64,000 nt of DNA from Aquabacterium lacunae (GCF_004310865.1 NZ_SIXI01000003.1:124001-188000), one strand, 5' to 3'; shown: positions 42,643 through 53,478, counted from the first letter of the stretch. Numbers and translations: made by a program. The notes: a model not told the origin generated them from the letters alone.

Positions 42643-44142
42643 ATGAGTGCCACCGACAATCTGCAAAGCGCCAGGGAGCTCGCCAAGGGTTTGGCTGCGG
42701 GACGCCTGGGAAGCCGCGATCTGCTGGAGCAGCATCTGTTGAGGATCAATGAGCGCAATGCCGCCGTCAATGCCGTGGTTGCGCTTGACATTGAGCGGGC
42801 ACGCAGACGTGCCGATGAGGCGGATGCCGCCATCCGTCGGGGCGAATGCTGGGGGCCCTTGCACGGTCTGCCCATGACGATCAAGGACACCTGGGAAGTG
42901 CCCGGCATGCCTTGTACCGCGGGCGCACCCGAGTACGCCAACCACCACCCGCGGCAGCCTGCGCCCGTGGTGCAGCGGCTGCAGCAGGCCGGCGCCATCA
43001 TCTTTGGCAAGACCAATGTGCCTTACAAGGCGCTGGACATCCAGACCGACAACCCCGTCTACGGTCTCAGCCGCAACCCATGGGCGCCAGAGCTGACCAC
43101 GGGTGGCTCATCGGGTGGCGCGGCCGCAGCACTTGCATGCGGCTTCACACCCTTGGAAGTCGGCAGCGACATCGGTGGCTCGATCCGCATTCCAGCGCAC
43201 TTCTGTGGGGTCTATGGGCACAAGACCACGCACGGGATGATCTCGATGCGCGGCCACATCCCAGGCGCCCCCGGGCACATTGGGGAGCCGGACCTCGGGG
43301 TTGCCGGCCCCATGGCGCGCAGCGCCGACGATCTCGCGCTTTTGCTGCACATCATCACGGTGCCTCCACCGGGCACGCAGCCCGGCTGGCGACTGGATCT
43401 TCCGCCACCTCGGTACGATCGCCTGGCTGATTTCCGGGTATTGATGTGGACAGACGACGACGATTGCCCCATTGATTCGCGCTTGGCCAGCGCATACGGG
43501 GATCTGGCCGCGCAACTGTCACAAGCAGGGGCCCAAGTGAGCCGGGGAGCCCCTGCGAACCTGGGACTCATGGACCTGTACCCCAACTACACCTTGCAAA
43601 TGGGGGCACTGATGAAGGCCTGGCTGACGAGAGGCGAGCGGATGGCAAAGGGCATGGTCGCGCCGGCCATGGGCTGGACGCCGGCTTTGCTGCGGACCTT
43701 GGCGAGGTTCATGAGTTCGCCCCAATGCATCGACAAGTTCGTGGAGGGGATGACCATGAGCCACAGCCGTTGGCTGAACGTGCTCGAAGACTCGCTCGTT
43801 CTGCGAGAGCGGTTCACGGCCGCCTTTGAGCAATACGACGTGATCCTGGCTCCGCCCACGATGACCACAGCCTTCCCCCACGACGCCTCGCTGTTTGCCA
43901 CACGCAAGCTGAAGGTCGATGGTCGCTCCCGGCATTACAGCGACCTCTTCATGTGGATTGCCCCTGCCACCGTGCTGGGCCTGCCCGCCACCAGCGCGCC
44001 GGTCGCTCGAACATCGGAAGGGCTGCCGGTCAACGTGCAGATCATCGGCGCCCCCTATGAGGACCGGATGACCATTCAGTTTGCAGGGTTGTTGTCCGAG
44101 ATGCGAGGAGAGGTGTTGGCACCGTTGGCGGGGCGGAGGTAA
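42643..44142 (+). CDS. Amidase signature family enzyme
   Basis: 499 residues. Catalytic Lys81 (TIKDT), cis-Ser156 in GGSSGG and nucleophile Ser180 in DIGGSIRIPAHFCG. The middle resembles acylamidase/aryl-acylamidase group enzymes rather than GatA. GAGAAGGA lies upstream of the ATG at 42643. Divergent AraC regulator suggests an inducible catabolic step, substrate unknown. It ends at a bidirectional terminator shared with glmS. Confidence 0.87.
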   Translation: MSATDNLQSARELAKGLAAGRLGSRDLLEQHLLRINERNAAVNAVVALDIERARRRADEADAAIRRGECWGPLHGLPMTIKDTWEVPGMPCTAGAPEYANHHPRQPAPVVQRLQQAGAIIFGKTNVPYKALDIQTDNPVYGLSRNPWAPELTTGGSSGGAAAALACGFTPLEVGSDIGGSIRIPAHFCGVYGHKTTHGMISMRGHIPGAPGHIGEPDLGVAGPMARSADDLALLLHIITVPPPGTQPGWRLDLPPPRYDRLADFRVLMWTDDDDCPIDSRLASAYGDLAAQLSQAGAQVSRGAPANLGLMDLYPNYTLQMGALMKAWLTRGERMAKGMVAPAMGWTPALLRTLARFMSSPQCIDKFVEGMTMSHSRWLNVLEDSLVLRERFTAAFEQYDVILAPPTMTTAFPHDASLFATRKLKVDGRSRHYSDLFMWIAPATVLGLPATSAPVARTSEGLPVNVQIIGAPYEDRMTIQFAGLLSEMRGEVLAPLAGRR

Positions 44143-44212
44143 GAGGAGCCTCCAGCGAAGGATGCCCACGGGTCTTCAGAGAAGGCCGTGAGCTGGCAGT
44201 GGCCACACACAC

Positions 44213-44236
44213 AAAAGGGACCCAAAGGTCCCTTTT
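44213..44236. terminator. Bidirectional rho-independent terminator
   Basis: AAAAGGGACC (44213-44222), loop CAAA, GGTCCCTTTT (44227-44236): a perfect 10-bp stem flanked by A and T runs on both sides, so it works in both directions. It sits between the convergent amidase and glmS genes. Confidence 0.9.
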
Positions 44237-44288
44237 GTTCTTCGCATAGCGCCTGAACCTCAGCCAGGCACCAGGCGGTCAAGTCACA

Positions 44289-46181
44289 TCACTCCACCGT
44301 CACACTCTTGGCCAGGTTGCGCGGCTTGTCCACGTCGGTGCCCTTGGCGCAGGCGGTGTGATACGCCAGCAGCTGCAGCGGCACCACGTGCAGGATGGGG
44401 CTGAGCGCGCCGTAGTGCTCGGGCATGCGGATCACGTGGATGCCGGGCTCGGCGTGGATGTGGGTGTCGCCGTCCGCGCACACGTACAGCTCACCACCGC
44501 GGGCCTTCACTTCCTGCATGTTGCTCTTGAGCTTTTCCAGCAGCACGTCGTTGGGGGCCACCACCACCACGGGCATTTCGGCGGTCACCAGGGCCAGGGG
44601 GCCGTGCTTGAGTTCGCCGGCGGGGTAGGCCTCGGCGTGGATGTAGCTGATCTCTTTGAGCTTCAACGCACCTTCCAGGCCAATGGGGTAGTGCAGGCCA
44701 CGGCCCAGGAACAGGGCGTTGTCTTTGCGGGCAAAGGCTTCAGCCCAGGCCACCACTTGCGGCTCCAGCGCCAGCACGGCCTGCAGCGCGGCGGGCAGGT
44801 GGCGCAGCTGCTTGAGGTAGCTGGCTTCGGCCTCGGCGTTCAGGTGGCCACGCAGCTTGGCCAGGGTCAGGGTCAGCAAAAACAGGCCGGCCAGCTGGGT
44901 GGTGAAAGCCTTGGTCGAGGCCACGCCAATTTCCACGCCCGCACGGGTCACGTAGGCCAGCTTGCATTCGCGCACCATGGCGCTGGTGGCCACGTTGCAG
45001 ATGGTCAGGGTGTGCTCCATGCCCAGGCTGCGCGCGTGCTTCAGGGCCGCGATGGTGTCGGCGGTTTCGCCTGACTGGCTGATGGTGACCACCAGGGTGC
45101 GGGCATCGGGCACGCTGTCGCGGTAGCGGTATTCGCTGGCGATCTCGACATTGCACGGGATCTTGGCGATGCTTTCCAGCCAGTACTTGGCGGTGCTGCC
45201 CGAGTAGTAGCTGGTGCCGCAGGCCAGGATCAGCACGCGGTCGATCTGGCTGAACACCTGCTCGGCCTGCGTGCCAAACAGCGTGGGCGTGATGGCCTCC
45301 ACGCCTTCCAGCGTGTCGGCAATGGCGCGCGGCTGCTCGAAGATTTCCTTTTGCATGTAGTGGCGGTACGGGCCCAGCTCCACGGCGCCGCTGTGGGCGG
45401 TCACGGTGCGCACGGGGCGCTGGGCTTCGCTGATGCGCACGTGGGCCACCGCACCGCCCTCGCCGGCCTGGGCTTGTTCGATCCAGTGGCGGCCGGGTTG
45501 CAGGTCGACCACGTCGCCTTCTTCCAGGTACACGATCTGGTCGGTCACGCCGGCCAGGGCCATGGCGTCAGAGGCCAGGAAGCGCTCGCCGGCATCCACA
45601 CCGCCGACACCCATCACCAGGGGCGAACCATGGCGCGCACCCACCACACGCTGTGGCTCATGGGCACAGAACACGGCAATGGCGTAGGCACCGGTCAGGC
45701 GCAGGGTGGCGGCCTTCACGGCGGCGAACAGGTCGCCTTCGTACAGGTGGTCAACCAGGTGGGCAATGACCTCGGTATCGGTCTGGCTGAGGAAGAGGTA
45801 ACCCAGGGCCTGCAACTCGGCGCGCAGCTCTTCGTGGTTCTCGATGATGCCGTTGTGCACCAGAGCGATGTGGCCAGGCTTGGTGTTGGGGGCCTCGGCG
45901 CCCGGGCCATGCGAGAAGTGCGGGTGGGCGTTGTGCACGGCCGGCGCACCGTGGGTGGCCCAGCGGGTGTGGGCAATGCCAAGGTTCGCACCCAGGCCAT
46001 CGGCCTGCACCTGCTCTTGCAGCTCGGCCACGCGCGAGGTGCTGCGGGCGCGTTGCAGGGCGCCGTCTTTCAGCACGGCCACGCCGCAGCTGTCATAGCC
46101 GCGGTATTCGAGGCGCTTGAGGCCTTCGGTGAGGACGGGAACGATGTTGCGCGAACCAATGGCGCCGACGATGCCGCACAT
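44289..46181 (-). CDS. glmS: Glutamine-fructose-6-phosphate aminotransferase (isomerizing)
   Basis: 630 residues. Starts MCGIVGAIG so the N-terminal catalytic Cys is exposed after Met removal; the glutaminase domain (about 1-240, [10 protein letters not shown]) is followed by two SIS isomerase domains ([26 protein letters not shown]). It ends [13 protein letters not shown] as in all GlmS. It makes glucosamine-6-phosphate for peptidoglycan and LPS. It faces the Lrp gene and its promoter region; glmU is 1.5 kb upstream on the same strand. Confidence 0.97.
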   Translation of the reverse strand: MCGIVGAIGSRNIVPVLTEGLKRLEYRGYDSCGVAVLKDGALQRARSTSRVAELQEQVQADGLGANLGIAHTRWATHGAPAVHNAHPHFSHGPGAEAPNTKPGHIALVHNGIIENHEELRAELQALGYLFLSQTDTEVIAHLVDHLYEGDLFAAVKAATLRLTGAYAIAVFCAHEPQRVVGARHGSPLVMGVGGVDAGERFLASDAMALAGVTDQIVYLEEGDVVDLQPGRHWIEQAQAGEGGAVAHVRISEAQRPVRTVTAHSGAVELGPYRHYMQKEIFEQPRAIADTLEGVEAITPTLFGTQAEQVFSQIDRVLILACGTSYYSGSTAKYWLESIAKIPCNVEIASEYRYRDSVPDARTLVVTISQSGETADTIAALKHARSLGMEHTLTICNVATSAMVRECKLAYVTRAGVEIGVASTKAFTTQLAGLFLLTLTLAKLRGHLNAEAEASYLKQLRHLPAALQAVLALEPQVVAWAEAFARKDNALFLGRGLHYPIGLEGALKLKEISYIHAEAYPAGELKHGPLALVTAEMPVVVVAPNDVLLEKLKSNMQEVKARGGELYVCADGDTHIHAEPGIHVIRMPEHYGALSPILHVVPLQLLAYHTACAKGTDVDKPRNLAKSVTVE

Positions 46182-46315
46182 GCTTTGAACTCCGGTAACG
46201 GGTGTGTCGGTGGGAATGCTACGGTGCGCACAGCACATGCGCATTCCATTTCATGCCATTTTTTGGATCAAAATTCCATACCATGACCAACATGAAACAA
46301 GAATATCAATAAATC
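46182..46315. promoter_or_regulatory. glmS/Lrp divergent promoter region, AT-rich
   Basis: 134 bp, markedly AT-rich compared with the surroundings. ATTCCAT occurs at 46243-46249 and again at 46273-46279, 30 bp apart, with ATG-rich repeats between. Such phased AT-rich repeats would suit an Lrp/AsnC protein regulating its own gene, and perhaps glmS. I cannot define -10/-35 hexamers with confidence. Confidence 0.4.
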
Positions 46316-46828
46316 ATGAAAATGAATCAAAGCAATCAACTGGATGCGCTTGACCGGCATTTGCTGAGCCTGCTGCAAGAGAACTGCCAACTGTCGGTGC
46401 AGCAACTGGCAGAGCGCACGGGGTCGTCGGGCGCCACCTGCCATCGGCGTGTCAAGGCCATGGAGGAGGCTGGCTACATCGAGCGCAGGGTTGCGCTGCT
46501 GTCACATGACCGGCTCAAGGCGGCTGGTGTGTCTGTCTTGCATGCCCTGGTGGAGGTGACCTTGGAGCCGCAAACCCAGGAAAACATGGCACGTTTTGAA
46601 GCGGCGAGCCTGGCCGAACCCGCCGTTCAACAGTGTTGGCGTACGGGTTCAGGCCCCGATTTCATGCTGGTGCTGGCTGTGCAGGACATGCCTCACTACC
46701 AGCAGGTGGCGCAGCGCCTGTTCGTGCAGGCGCACTGTGTGCGCAATGTGAGGGCGTTCTTTGCAACGCACCGGCCGAAGTTCTCGCATGCACTGCCGCT
46801 TCAGGCGCCCCAGGGCACAACCCACTGA
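46316..46828 (+). CDS. Lrp/AsnC family transcriptional regulator
   Basis: 170 residues. N-terminal HTH LDALDRHLLSLLQENCQLSVQQLAERTGSSGATCHRRVKAMEEAGYIER, C-terminal RAM-type domain (VEVTLEPQTQENMARFE... FMLVLAVQDMPHYQQVAQRLF). Typical one-component Lrp family, ligand probably an amino acid. Divergent from glmS. It ends 10 bp from the convergent J-domain gene. Confidence 0.9.
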   Translation: MKMNQSNQLDALDRHLLSLLQENCQLSVQQLAERTGSSGATCHRRVKAMEEAGYIERRVALLSHDRLKAAGVSVLHALVEVTLEPQTQENMARFEAASLAEPAVQQCWRTGSGPDFMLVLAVQDMPHYQQVAQRLFVQAHCVRNVRAFFATHRPKFSHALPLQAPQGTTH

Positions 46829-46838
46829 GCCGCCCCGA

Positions 46839-47642
46839 TCAGGGCGACGTGGCAGAGGACACGTGCCCCGCACCCACCATCAGCGCCATGTTGGGCTGCA
46901 GGTCAAGAGACAGGCTGAGGGCCTCGCCGTCGAGCAGGTGTTTGTCTGGAGCGACGCCCGGCACAAAGGGAGAGACCACAGGGGGTGCTGCAGCGCCAAC
47001 GGCTGAGGCCACCTGACGGGCCATCAGCTCCTGTTCGCGATGCTCGAGCGATCGCACGTCGGGTGGCACCAGCTGCTCCGGCGATCCCTTTTGCCCCAGG
47101 TGAGCAGACAAGGTTCGTTCTGCGTCCATCTGGGAGGTGATCTGCTGCACCCACCACACCAGCCCCAAGGCGACCAAAAATGAGGCGGCCAGGGCCATGG
47201 GCACCAGCCGACTCTTTTGCAACCAGGGGTTGACCGGCGCCCCAGCCTTCAAGCTGTCCCAGTCGATGTCCTTGAATTGCTCCAACGTGGATGCAGTGGC
47301 ATCGGCATCCTGAAAGCTGCTGCCCACGCTCGACAGGTCGTCGGCATCGGCGCCGAATCGCGTGTTGCGCCACGCGCCACTGCGTTCAGTGGCCTTGCGT
47401 GTTGCATCTGCCGTGGGCTGCGGCTTGGGCTGTGCGGCCGCCAACCCTGCGTCGTAATCGGCACGCAGCACAGGGTCGCTGAGCACTTCATAGGCCGCAT
47501 TGAGCAGGGCCATGTCATGGTTCGCGCCCTCCGACTGCCCATGCCGATCGGGGTGCATTTTGGCGGCCAGGGCACGGTAGGCGGCACGGATGACCTCCAG
47601 GGGGGCATCTCGGCTGACCCGCAGGCGTTGGTAGTGGTCCAC
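46839..47642 (-). CDS. J-domain (DnaJ-like) membrane protein
   Basis: 267 residues from a GTG start at 47642. The J domain is at 1-70 with the HPD motif at 30-32 (KMHPDRHG), followed by a polar linker and one transmembrane helix (about 150-170, PMALAASFLVALGLVWWV); the C-terminal part is periplasmic or cytoplasmic, unassigned. It would recruit DnaK to the membrane. No good Shine-Dalgarno precedes the GTG; no alternative start keeps the whole J domain. Confidence 0.8.
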   Translation of the reverse strand: MDHYQRLRVSRDAPLEVIRAAYRALAAKMHPDRHGQSEGANHDMALLNAAYEVLSDPVLRADYDAGLAAAQPKPQPTADATRKATERSGAWRNTRFGADADDLSSVGSSFQDADATASTLEQFKDIDWDSLKAGAPVNPWLQKSRLVPMALAASFLVALGLVWWVQQITSQMDAERTLSAHLGQKGSPEQLVPPDVRSLEHREQELMARQVASAVGAAAPPVVSPFVPGVAPDKHLLDGEALSLSLDLQPNMALMVGAGHVSSATSP

Positions 47643-47713
47643 GTGGATTCAGGGCAAAACTTGACAGAGCATCGATGTTAGCGGCTTGTGCATGGTGACC
47701 GTCTCGGTGCTTG

Positions 47714-49111
47714 TCAGGGCTTGGCAGCCTTTTTCGGGCGAACCCAGCCCGACAGGCTGAGTTGCTTGGCACGGGCCACCGTGAGCTGGCCCGCGGGCGC
47801 ATCCTTGCTCAAGGTGCTGCCGCCGCCGATGGTGGCGCCATCGCCCAGGGTGATGGGCGCGATCAGCACGCAGTTGCTGCCCACGTGCACGTCATTGCCG
47901 ATCACGGTGCGGTGCTTGTTGGCGCCGTCGTAGTTGGCCGTGATGCTGCCCGCGCCGTAGTTCACGCGCTCGCCCACGGTGGCGTCTCCCAGGTAGGCCA
48001 GGTGGTTGGCCTTGGCGCCGTCGGCCAGCGTGCTGTTCTTGACCTCGACGAAGTTGCCGATGTGCACCTCACGGCCGAGCTGGGCACCCGGGCGCAGGCG
48101 GGCAAAGGGCCCGATCAGCGAGCCGGCGCCCACGGTGGCGCCGTCTTTGTCGCCATCGATGTGGGTGAAGGGGTGGATGACCGCGCCGGCGTCGATGCGG
48201 GCATTGCGGATCACGCAGTTCGCACCGATGCGCACGTCATCGCCCAGCTGCACACAGCCTACGAACACGCAGTTCACGTCGATCTCGACGTCGCGGCCCA
48301 CCTCCAGGCTGCCGCGCAGGTCGAAGCGGGCCGGGTCGGCCAGGCGCACACCGGCTTCCATCAGGCGCACGGCCTGGGCCTGCTGATGGCGGCGTTCCAG
48401 GTCGGCCAGTTGCAGCGGGCTGTTCACGCCCAGCACTTCCACTTCGTCACGCGGCTGGGCGGCCACCACGGCCACGCCGTCGGCCACGGCACGGGCCACC
48501 ACGTCGGTCAGGTAGTACTCGCCCTGGGCGTTGTCATTGGTCAGGCCAGCCAGGGCCTGCTTGAGCCAGCGGGTGGGCGCGGCCATCATGCCGGTGTAGA
48601 CCTCGGTGATGGCGCGTTGCGCTTCGGTGGCATCTTTGTGTTCGACGATGGCCAGCACCTGGGCGCCATCGGGCGTGCGCACGATGCGGCCATAGCCGGT
48701 GGGGTCGGCCAGCGTGATGGTGAGCAGGGCCAGGCGCTCGCCTGCGCAGGCATCGACCAGGGCCTGGGCCGTGACGGCTTCGATCAGGGGCACGTCGCCA
48801 TTGAGGATGAGGGTGATGCCTTCGTCAGGCAACACCGGCACGGCCTGCTGCACAGCATGGCCCGTGCCCAGTTGCGGCTCCTGGCGCACGAAGCTCAAGG
48901 GCGCCTGCGCGAACTCGCGGCGCATCTGCGCTTCGACCAGCTCGGCGCCGTGGCCGGTGATGACCACCTGCTGGGCCGCCTGCAAGGTGCCGGTGGTGGC
49001 CAGCACATGCGACAGCATGGGGCGGCCCGCCAGGGTGTGCAGCACCTTGGGGCGCGACGACTTCATGCGGGTGCCTTTGCCCGCGGCCATGATCACGATG
49101 GACAGCGACAT
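47714..49111 (-). CDS. glmU: Bifunctional GlcN-1-P acetyltransferase/UDP-GlcNAc pyrophosphorylase
   Basis: 465 residues. N-terminal uridyltransferase (AAGKGTRM at 9-16; [15 protein letters not shown]), C-terminal left-handed beta-helix with hexapeptide repeats (about 255-440) ending in the acetyltransferase motif [23 protein letters not shown]. Makes UDP-GlcNAc for peptidoglycan and lipid A. Pairs with glmS nearby and lpxC further along for cell-envelope precursor supply. Confidence 0.97.
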   Translation of the reverse strand: MSLSIVIMAAGKGTRMKSSRPKVLHTLAGRPMLSHVLATTGTLQAAQQVVITGHGAELVEAQMRREFAQAPLSFVRQEPQLGTGHAVQQAVPVLPDEGITLILNGDVPLIEAVTAQALVDACAGERLALLTITLADPTGYGRIVRTPDGAQVLAIVEHKDATEAQRAITEVYTGMMAAPTRWLKQALAGLTNDNAQGEYYLTDVVARAVADGVAVVAAQPRDEVEVLGVNSPLQLADLERRHQQAQAVRLMEAGVRLADPARFDLRGSLEVGRDVEIDVNCVFVGCVQLGDDVRIGANCVIRNARIDAGAVIHPFTHIDGDKDGATVGAGSLIGPFARLRPGAQLGREVHIGNFVEVKNSTLADGAKANHLAYLGDATVGERVNYGAGSITANYDGANKHRTVIGNDVHVGSNCVLIAPITLGDGATIGGGSTLSKDAPAGQLTVARAKQLSLSGWVRPKKAAKP

Positions 49112-49120
49112 CTGAGTTTC

Positions 49121-49783
49121 TTATCGGGGTTGTGAGGCTGCGGGCGACGATGCAGTCGATGCGGCAGGTGCAGCCAGTGGAACGGTGACTCGCCGCGGGC
49201 TGATGGCCACGGCGGGGAAATCAAACAGGGCGGCCTGGAACAGGGGCGCCATCAGGCTGTCAGGTGCCGAGCCCAGTCGCAATGTGGAGGCTGACGCCTC
49301 GTACAGCACGGAACTGCTGGCCTTGTCTCGCACCAGCAGGCCCACCTGCAAGGTGGTGCGGGGCGTGTCGAAGTTCAGGCCAATGCCCACGCCGCCACGG
49401 CCGCCCCACAGGCCACCGAAGCCGATGTTGCCGAAGACGTGGCCATCGTAGGGGCGGTAAAAGGGGTCATCGCGCCAGCTGTAGCCAGTTTGCCGCTGCA
49501 CCGACACCTGCACCAGCACCTGGGCGTCTTCGGGCCGCGCGGCGACCACAAAGCCGCGGGCGCGCAAAGCCGGCTCGGCCGCGGCCTCGATGCGGGCCTG
49601 CTGCTCGGGCTGCACTTGCTGCGAAGGCAGGCGCTCGAACACGTAACGAGGCGCCTGCAGGCTGGCCGGCCACTGGCCGTGCGTGTTCACGTCGGCCGTG
49701 AGCTGCTGCAAGCCGGCGCACCCGGCCAACCCCATCAGGACGCTGGTGCCAATGGCCACGGCCAGCAGGCGTTGCGGGGTCAT
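49121..49783 (-). CDS. DUF4136 lipoprotein
   Basis: 220 residues with lipobox GLAGC (about 18-22) and a DUF4136-like domain: [36 protein letters not shown], then [16 protein letters not shown]. It is probably an outer-membrane or periplasmic lipoprotein of unknown function. The start overlaps the ttcA stop by 4 bp, giving a ttcA-DUF4136-glmU arrangement. Confidence 0.82.
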   Translation of the reverse strand: MTPQRLLAVAIGTSVLMGLAGCAGLQQLTADVNTHGQWPASLQAPRYVFERLPSQQVQPEQQARIEAAAEPALRARGFVVAARPEDAQVLVQVSVQRQTGYSWRDDPFYRPYDGHVFGNIGFGGLWGGRGGVGIGLNFDTPRTTLQVGLLVRDKASSSVLYEASASTLRLGSAPDSLMAPLFQAALFDFPAVAISPRRVTVPLAAPAASTASSPAASQPR

Positions 49784-50871
49784 GCGGCAGGCTGCGGGTT
49801 GGCACTGCCTTCGGGCTCATCGGGCAGCTCGAAGGGATTGGAGGCGGCCTTGGGTGTCACCTTCAGCGAGGTCAGCGAAATGGCCTGCGTGCCGGCGCCC
49901 AGGCTGCCTGGTGTGCCGTCTGCTGGCGAGCCACAGCCCTCGTCTTCGTCGAAAGCGATGTCACCCCCTGGCACGGGCGCGCCCGTGGCCTTGACGGTCT
50001 GGAAGGGGTAAAGCTGGCGGTCCATCAGGTGCGAGGGCACCACGTTGGCCAGGGCCGTGAACATGTTGTCGACACGGCCGGGGAATTTGCGGTCCCAGCC
50101 CTGGATCATCTCTTTCATGGCTTGGCGCTGCAGGCCGTCTTGGCTGCCACACAGGTTGCAAGGGATGATGGGGAACTCGCGGTGGGCGGCGAAGCGCTCG
50201 ATGTCCTGCTCGCGGCAGTAGGCCATGGGGCGGATCACGGTGTGCTCGCCGTTGTCGGTGACCATCTTGGCGGGCATGCCCTTCAGGCGCGAGTTGAAGA
50301 ACATGTTCATCAACAGCGTTTCCAGGATGTCGTCGCGGTGGTGGCCCAAGGCGATCTTGGTGCAACCCAGTTCCTTGGCCACGCGGTACAAGATGCCGCG
50401 GCGCAGGCGCGAACACAGGCTGCAGGTGGTTTTGCCTTCTGGGATGACTTTCTTGACCACGCTGTAGGTGTCTTGCTCTTCGATGCGGAAGGGCACACCC
50501 ACCTTGGTGAGGTACTCGGGCAGCACGTGCTCGGGGAACCCGGGCTGCTTCTGGTCGAGGTTGACGGCCACCAGCTCGAAGTGGATGGGCGCCCGGCGCT
50601 GCAGGTTCATCAGGATGTCGAGCATGGCGTAGCTGTCTTTGCCACCCGACATGCACACCATGACCTTGTCACCCTCTTCGATCATGTTGAAGTCGGCAAT
50701 GGCCTGGCCCACCTCGCGGTGCAGGCGCTTGCTGAGCTTGTTCATCTCGAAGGCGTGGCGTTTGGCAGCGGCCGCGGCCTGGGCGTCGGCCTCGCTCAGG
50801 GAGGCACCCGGGGGAACGCCCTCAGGGGCACCCGGGGCGTTCAGGATCTGGGGGGAGACAGCGTCGTTCAT
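49780..50871 (-). CDS. ttcA: tRNA 2-thiocytidine(32) synthetase TtcA
   Basis: 363 residues. PP-loop SGGKDS at 75-80; Cys150/Cys153 (CSLC) and Cys238/Cys241 (CNLC) supply the catalytic and [4Fe-4S] cysteines; [14 protein letters not shown] is the family core. It thiolates C32 of some tRNAs. The C-terminal about 50 residues ([17 protein letters not shown]...) are an extra acidic tail compared with the about 310-residue E. coli enzyme. ATG at 50871. Confidence 0.95.
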   Translation of the reverse strand: MNDAVSPQILNAPGAPEGVPPGASLSEADAQAAAAAKRHAFEMNKLSKRLHREVGQAIADFNMIEEGDKVMVCMSGGKDSYAMLDILMNLQRRAPIHFELVAVNLDQKQPGFPEHVLPEYLTKVGVPFRIEEQDTYSVVKKVIPEGKTTCSLCSRLRRGILYRVAKELGCTKIALGHHRDDILETLLMNMFFNSRLKGMPAKMVTDNGEHTVIRPMAYCREQDIERFAAHREFPIIPCNLCGSQDGLQRQAMKEMIQGWDRKFPGRVDNMFTALANVVPSHLMDRQLYPFQTVKATGAPVPGGDIAFDEDEGCGSPADGTPGSLGAGTQAISLTSLKVTPKAASNPFELPDEPEGSANPQPAA

Positions 50872-51013
50872 CCTGCGATTTTCGCCGATTGGCGCGGCTT
50901 GCGCCACCCGTACCGCCGCCCCGCCCCCTTCAGGCAGGGGAAGACCCGATCGAGAATTTGCGCCCACCCAGAATAATCAACCCCATTAATCACCACTCAT
51001 TCAGGAGCACCTC

Positions 51014-52210
51014 ATGCACCGTGCGCGTCCTCTCGCATGGGTTTGGCCCACCTCACACTGTCTTGGCTTGGGTCTCAGCCTGGCATTGCTGTGCGGCCCC
51101 ACCCTGGCCCAGAACTACACCGGCGTGTCCGTGATCGAGCGCTTTGGCACGATCCGCACGGTGGCCGGCGACATCTTGCCCAGCGGCTACCCGGTGTTCA
51201 TGGCGCAGGACGGCACCGTGGTGGGGCATGCCAAAACCGGCACCACGCGCGCGTTCAACCTGGCCACGCTGTCTTACGACTACCGCTACACCTTGCAAAC
51301 CTTGCGGTGGGCCGCCGGCAATGTCAAAAGCGCACCGGCAGTCAAGGTGAACACTTCGGTGTGGCCCACCGCTGGTAACGCCCAGGGCAACTGGGCAGGC
51401 TATGCGCTTGGCAGCACGCAAGTTTTTCAGGGCACGTCGCTGCCACGCCGTGGGCAGGACCTGCCAGCCGTGTGGATCAACGGCAAGATGACCAAAATCA
51501 ACGGCGCCACCGGTGCTTACTTCGACCCCATCGACATGAATGCGCAGAACTGGGTGCTGGGCACACGCCCCCCCAGCCTCGCCCGGGGCGACGAGATCCA
51601 GGGCGTGATCTGGAAGAACGGGACACTCACCATTCTGGACAGCGGTGTGGCACGCAAAGCGTTCCCCGAGAAGATGAACGACCAGGGTGACGTGGTGGGC
51701 ATGGTGCGCGACGAAACCTGGAGCCCAGAGGGCGCCTTGCTGTCCTACACCGAGCGCGCGGCGCTGTGGGTGAACGGCAAGCTGACCTGGTTGGGCCCTG
51801 ACCCGTCGAAGGCGTTTTCGATCAACAACCAGGGGCAGTTCCTGGTCCTCAATCGCGCCGAACCGGGCTGGGGCTGGGAGCTGCGCAACACGTCAGGGGG
51901 GTTCACTCCGCTGAGCTGGCCCGATGACGTGTCGGTGGGCAACCTGATGCTCAACAACAAAGGTGAAATCGGCGGCCTCTACAGCCGTTACGACCCACAG
52001 ACCTTCCAAACCTCACCCCAGCGCCCCTTCGTGATGAAGAACGGCGTGATGGTCGATGTTTACACCCAACTGGACGCCAAGGGCATTGCCTTGACGGACG
52101 GACAGCGCAACTGGGTGCAGCGCCTGGTCGACTTCAGCGACCAGGGTGGCATGTTGATCAACCACGATTCGCCCTTCAACAGCACCATGCGCATCAACGT
52201 GGCCCCTTGA
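51014..52210 (+). CDS. Secreted HAF-repeat-like protein
   Basis: 398 residues with a signal peptide (cleaves after TLAQ). Repeats of the form AVWINGKMTKING, GVIWKNGTLTILDSG, AALWVNGKLTWLGPDPSKAFSINNQGQ and PFVMKNGVMVDV recall HAF repeats (probable extracellular beta-propeller blades). No enzymatic motif is visible. It stands alone between ttcA (divergent) and folB (convergent). Function unknown. Confidence 0.75.
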   Translation: MHRARPLAWVWPTSHCLGLGLSLALLCGPTLAQNYTGVSVIERFGTIRTVAGDILPSGYPVFMAQDGTVVGHAKTGTTRAFNLATLSYDYRYTLQTLRWAAGNVKSAPAVKVNTSVWPTAGNAQGNWAGYALGSTQVFQGTSLPRRGQDLPAVWINGKMTKINGATGAYFDPIDMNAQNWVLGTRPPSLARGDEIQGVIWKNGTLTILDSGVARKAFPEKMNDQGDVVGMVRDETWSPEGALLSYTERAALWVNGKLTWLGPDPSKAFSINNQGQFLVLNRAEPGWGWELRNTSGGFTPLSWPDDVSVGNLMLNNKGEIGGLYSRYDPQTFQTSPQRPFVMKNGVMVDVYTQLDAKGIALTDGQRNWVQRLVDFSDQGGMLINHDSPFNSTMRINVAP

Positions 52211-52236
52211 CCTGTTCGCCAACAAGGCCGGGCAAC

Positions 52237-52608
52237 TCACCACTGCCCGGTTTCCATGCGGATGGCCACTTCGCAGTCGTCGAAGATTTCCAGCTTGGCG
52301 ATCTTGACGCGCACACCCAGCACGCCGGGCAGGTCCATCAGGCGCTTGCACAGCTTGCCGATCAGGGTTTCGAGCAGGTTCACATGCTCGGACCGGCACT
52401 CCTCGATGATGATGCTGCGCACCTTGCGGTAGTCGAGCACATTGAGGATCTCGTCGTCGTGCGGCAGCAGGGGCTGGCTGCCCATGTTCAGCTCGGCATC
52501 GACCTGGATGGGCTGCGGTGCATTGATTTCGTGATCGAGCACGCCCAGGCTGGCGTCGAAACGCAGGCCGGTCAGGGTCAGGATCTGGTTGCCTTTGGTC
52601 AGGGACAT
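52237..52608 (-). CDS. folB: Dihydroneopterin aldolase
   Basis: 123 residues: LTGLRFDASLGVLDHEINAPQPIQVDAELNM (substrate-binding opening), LDYRKVRSIIIEECRSEHVNLLETLIGKLCKRL (catalytic Lys/Glu region) and VRVKIAKLE. Tunnelling-fold homo-oligomer in folate synthesis. It follows a pteridine-reductase-like SDR by 10 bp on the same strand, giving a small folate/pterin operon. Confidence 0.9.
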   Translation of the reverse strand: MSLTKGNQILTLTGLRFDASLGVLDHEINAPQPIQVDAELNMGSQPLLPHDDEILNVLDYRKVRSIIIEECRSEHVNLLETLIGKLCKRLMDLPGVLGVRVKIAKLEIFDDCEVAIRMETGQW

Positions 52609-52618
52609 GGCTGGGGCC

Positions 52619-53389
52619 TCACATCATGGAAAAGTCGCGCTCGAAGCGCTGCAGGTGCTGGCCCCCGTCGACCAGCAAGGTGGTGCCCGTGATCGAGCGA
52701 TTGGCCAGGGCAAAGGCCACGGTGGCGGCCACGTCGGCCGCACTCGATGAACGCCCCAGTGGCGACAACTGATGCAGCTGCTGGAACTTCTCGCCCTGCA
52801 GCCATTCGCTGGTGAGCGTCAGGCCCGGGGCCACGCCCACCACGCGCACGGCCGGCGCCAGGGCCAGGGCCAGCAAGGTGGTGGCCGATTCCAGGGCCGC
52901 CTTCGACAGCGTGTAGCTGAAGAAATCAGGGTTGGGATTCCACAGCTTCTGATCGAGCAGGTTCACCACCGCACCTTCGGCTTGTCTGGCCTGCAGGTGC
53001 TCGGCCAGGGCCTGCGCCAGCACGATGGCCGGCGCGGTGTTGGCGCGCAGGTGCTTTTCCAGCGCGGCATAGGTGAAGCTGCCCACAGCGTCGTATTCAA
53101 AGGTCGAAGCGCTGTTGACAACGGCGTCGCACTGGCCCAGGGCAGACACCACCCCGGGCAGCAGCTGGCGGCAGGCGGCTTCGTCGGCCAGGTCGGCCTG
53201 CAGCACGGTGGCACGGCGGCCCAGCGCCCGGATCTCGTCGGCCGTCTGGTCGGCCTCGGCACGGGAGCTTCGGCAGTGCACGGCCACGTCCCAGCCTTGG
53301 GTGGCCAGGGTCAGGGCGATGTCACGGCCCAGGCGCTTGCCCGCCCCTGTCACCAGGGCCACGCGCACAGTGGGAGATGGAGGATTCAT
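52619..53389 (-). CDS. SDR family pteridine reductase-like protein (FolM/PTR1-like)
   Basis: 256 residues. VTGAGKRLGRDIA (TGxxxRxG, the PTR1/FolM variant of the SDR nucleotide motif, at about 14-22), VVNSAS for the NNAG position, and YTLSKAALE (YxxxK). FolM reduces dihydrobiopterin and dihydrofolate. The 10-bp gap to folB supports a pterin role, but specificity is inferred. Note N-S-A-S instead of N-N-A-G. Confidence 0.82.
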   Translation of the reverse strand: MNPPSPTVRVALVTGAGKRLGRDIALTLATQGWDVAVHCRSSRAEADQTADEIRALGRRATVLQADLADEAACRQLLPGVVSALGQCDAVVNSASTFEYDAVGSFTYAALEKHLRANTAPAIVLAQALAEHLQARQAEGAVVNLLDQKLWNPNPDFFSYTLSKAALESATTLLALALAPAVRVVGVAPGLTLTSEWLQGEKFQQLHQLSPLGRSSSAADVAATVAFALANRSITGTTLLVDGGQHLQRFERDFSMM

Positions 53390-53478
53390 GACAGCTCACG
53401 AAGTGGGATGACAGTGTAGTCAACCCGGGCGCGGCCCGCTGGCGGCTGCCGCACAGGTTTGCGTCGACAATTCGGCCC

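Noticed and set aside
44213-44236. Considered as an operator dyad
   Set aside because: Short loop, A/T runs on both sides and convergent genes make it a terminator.
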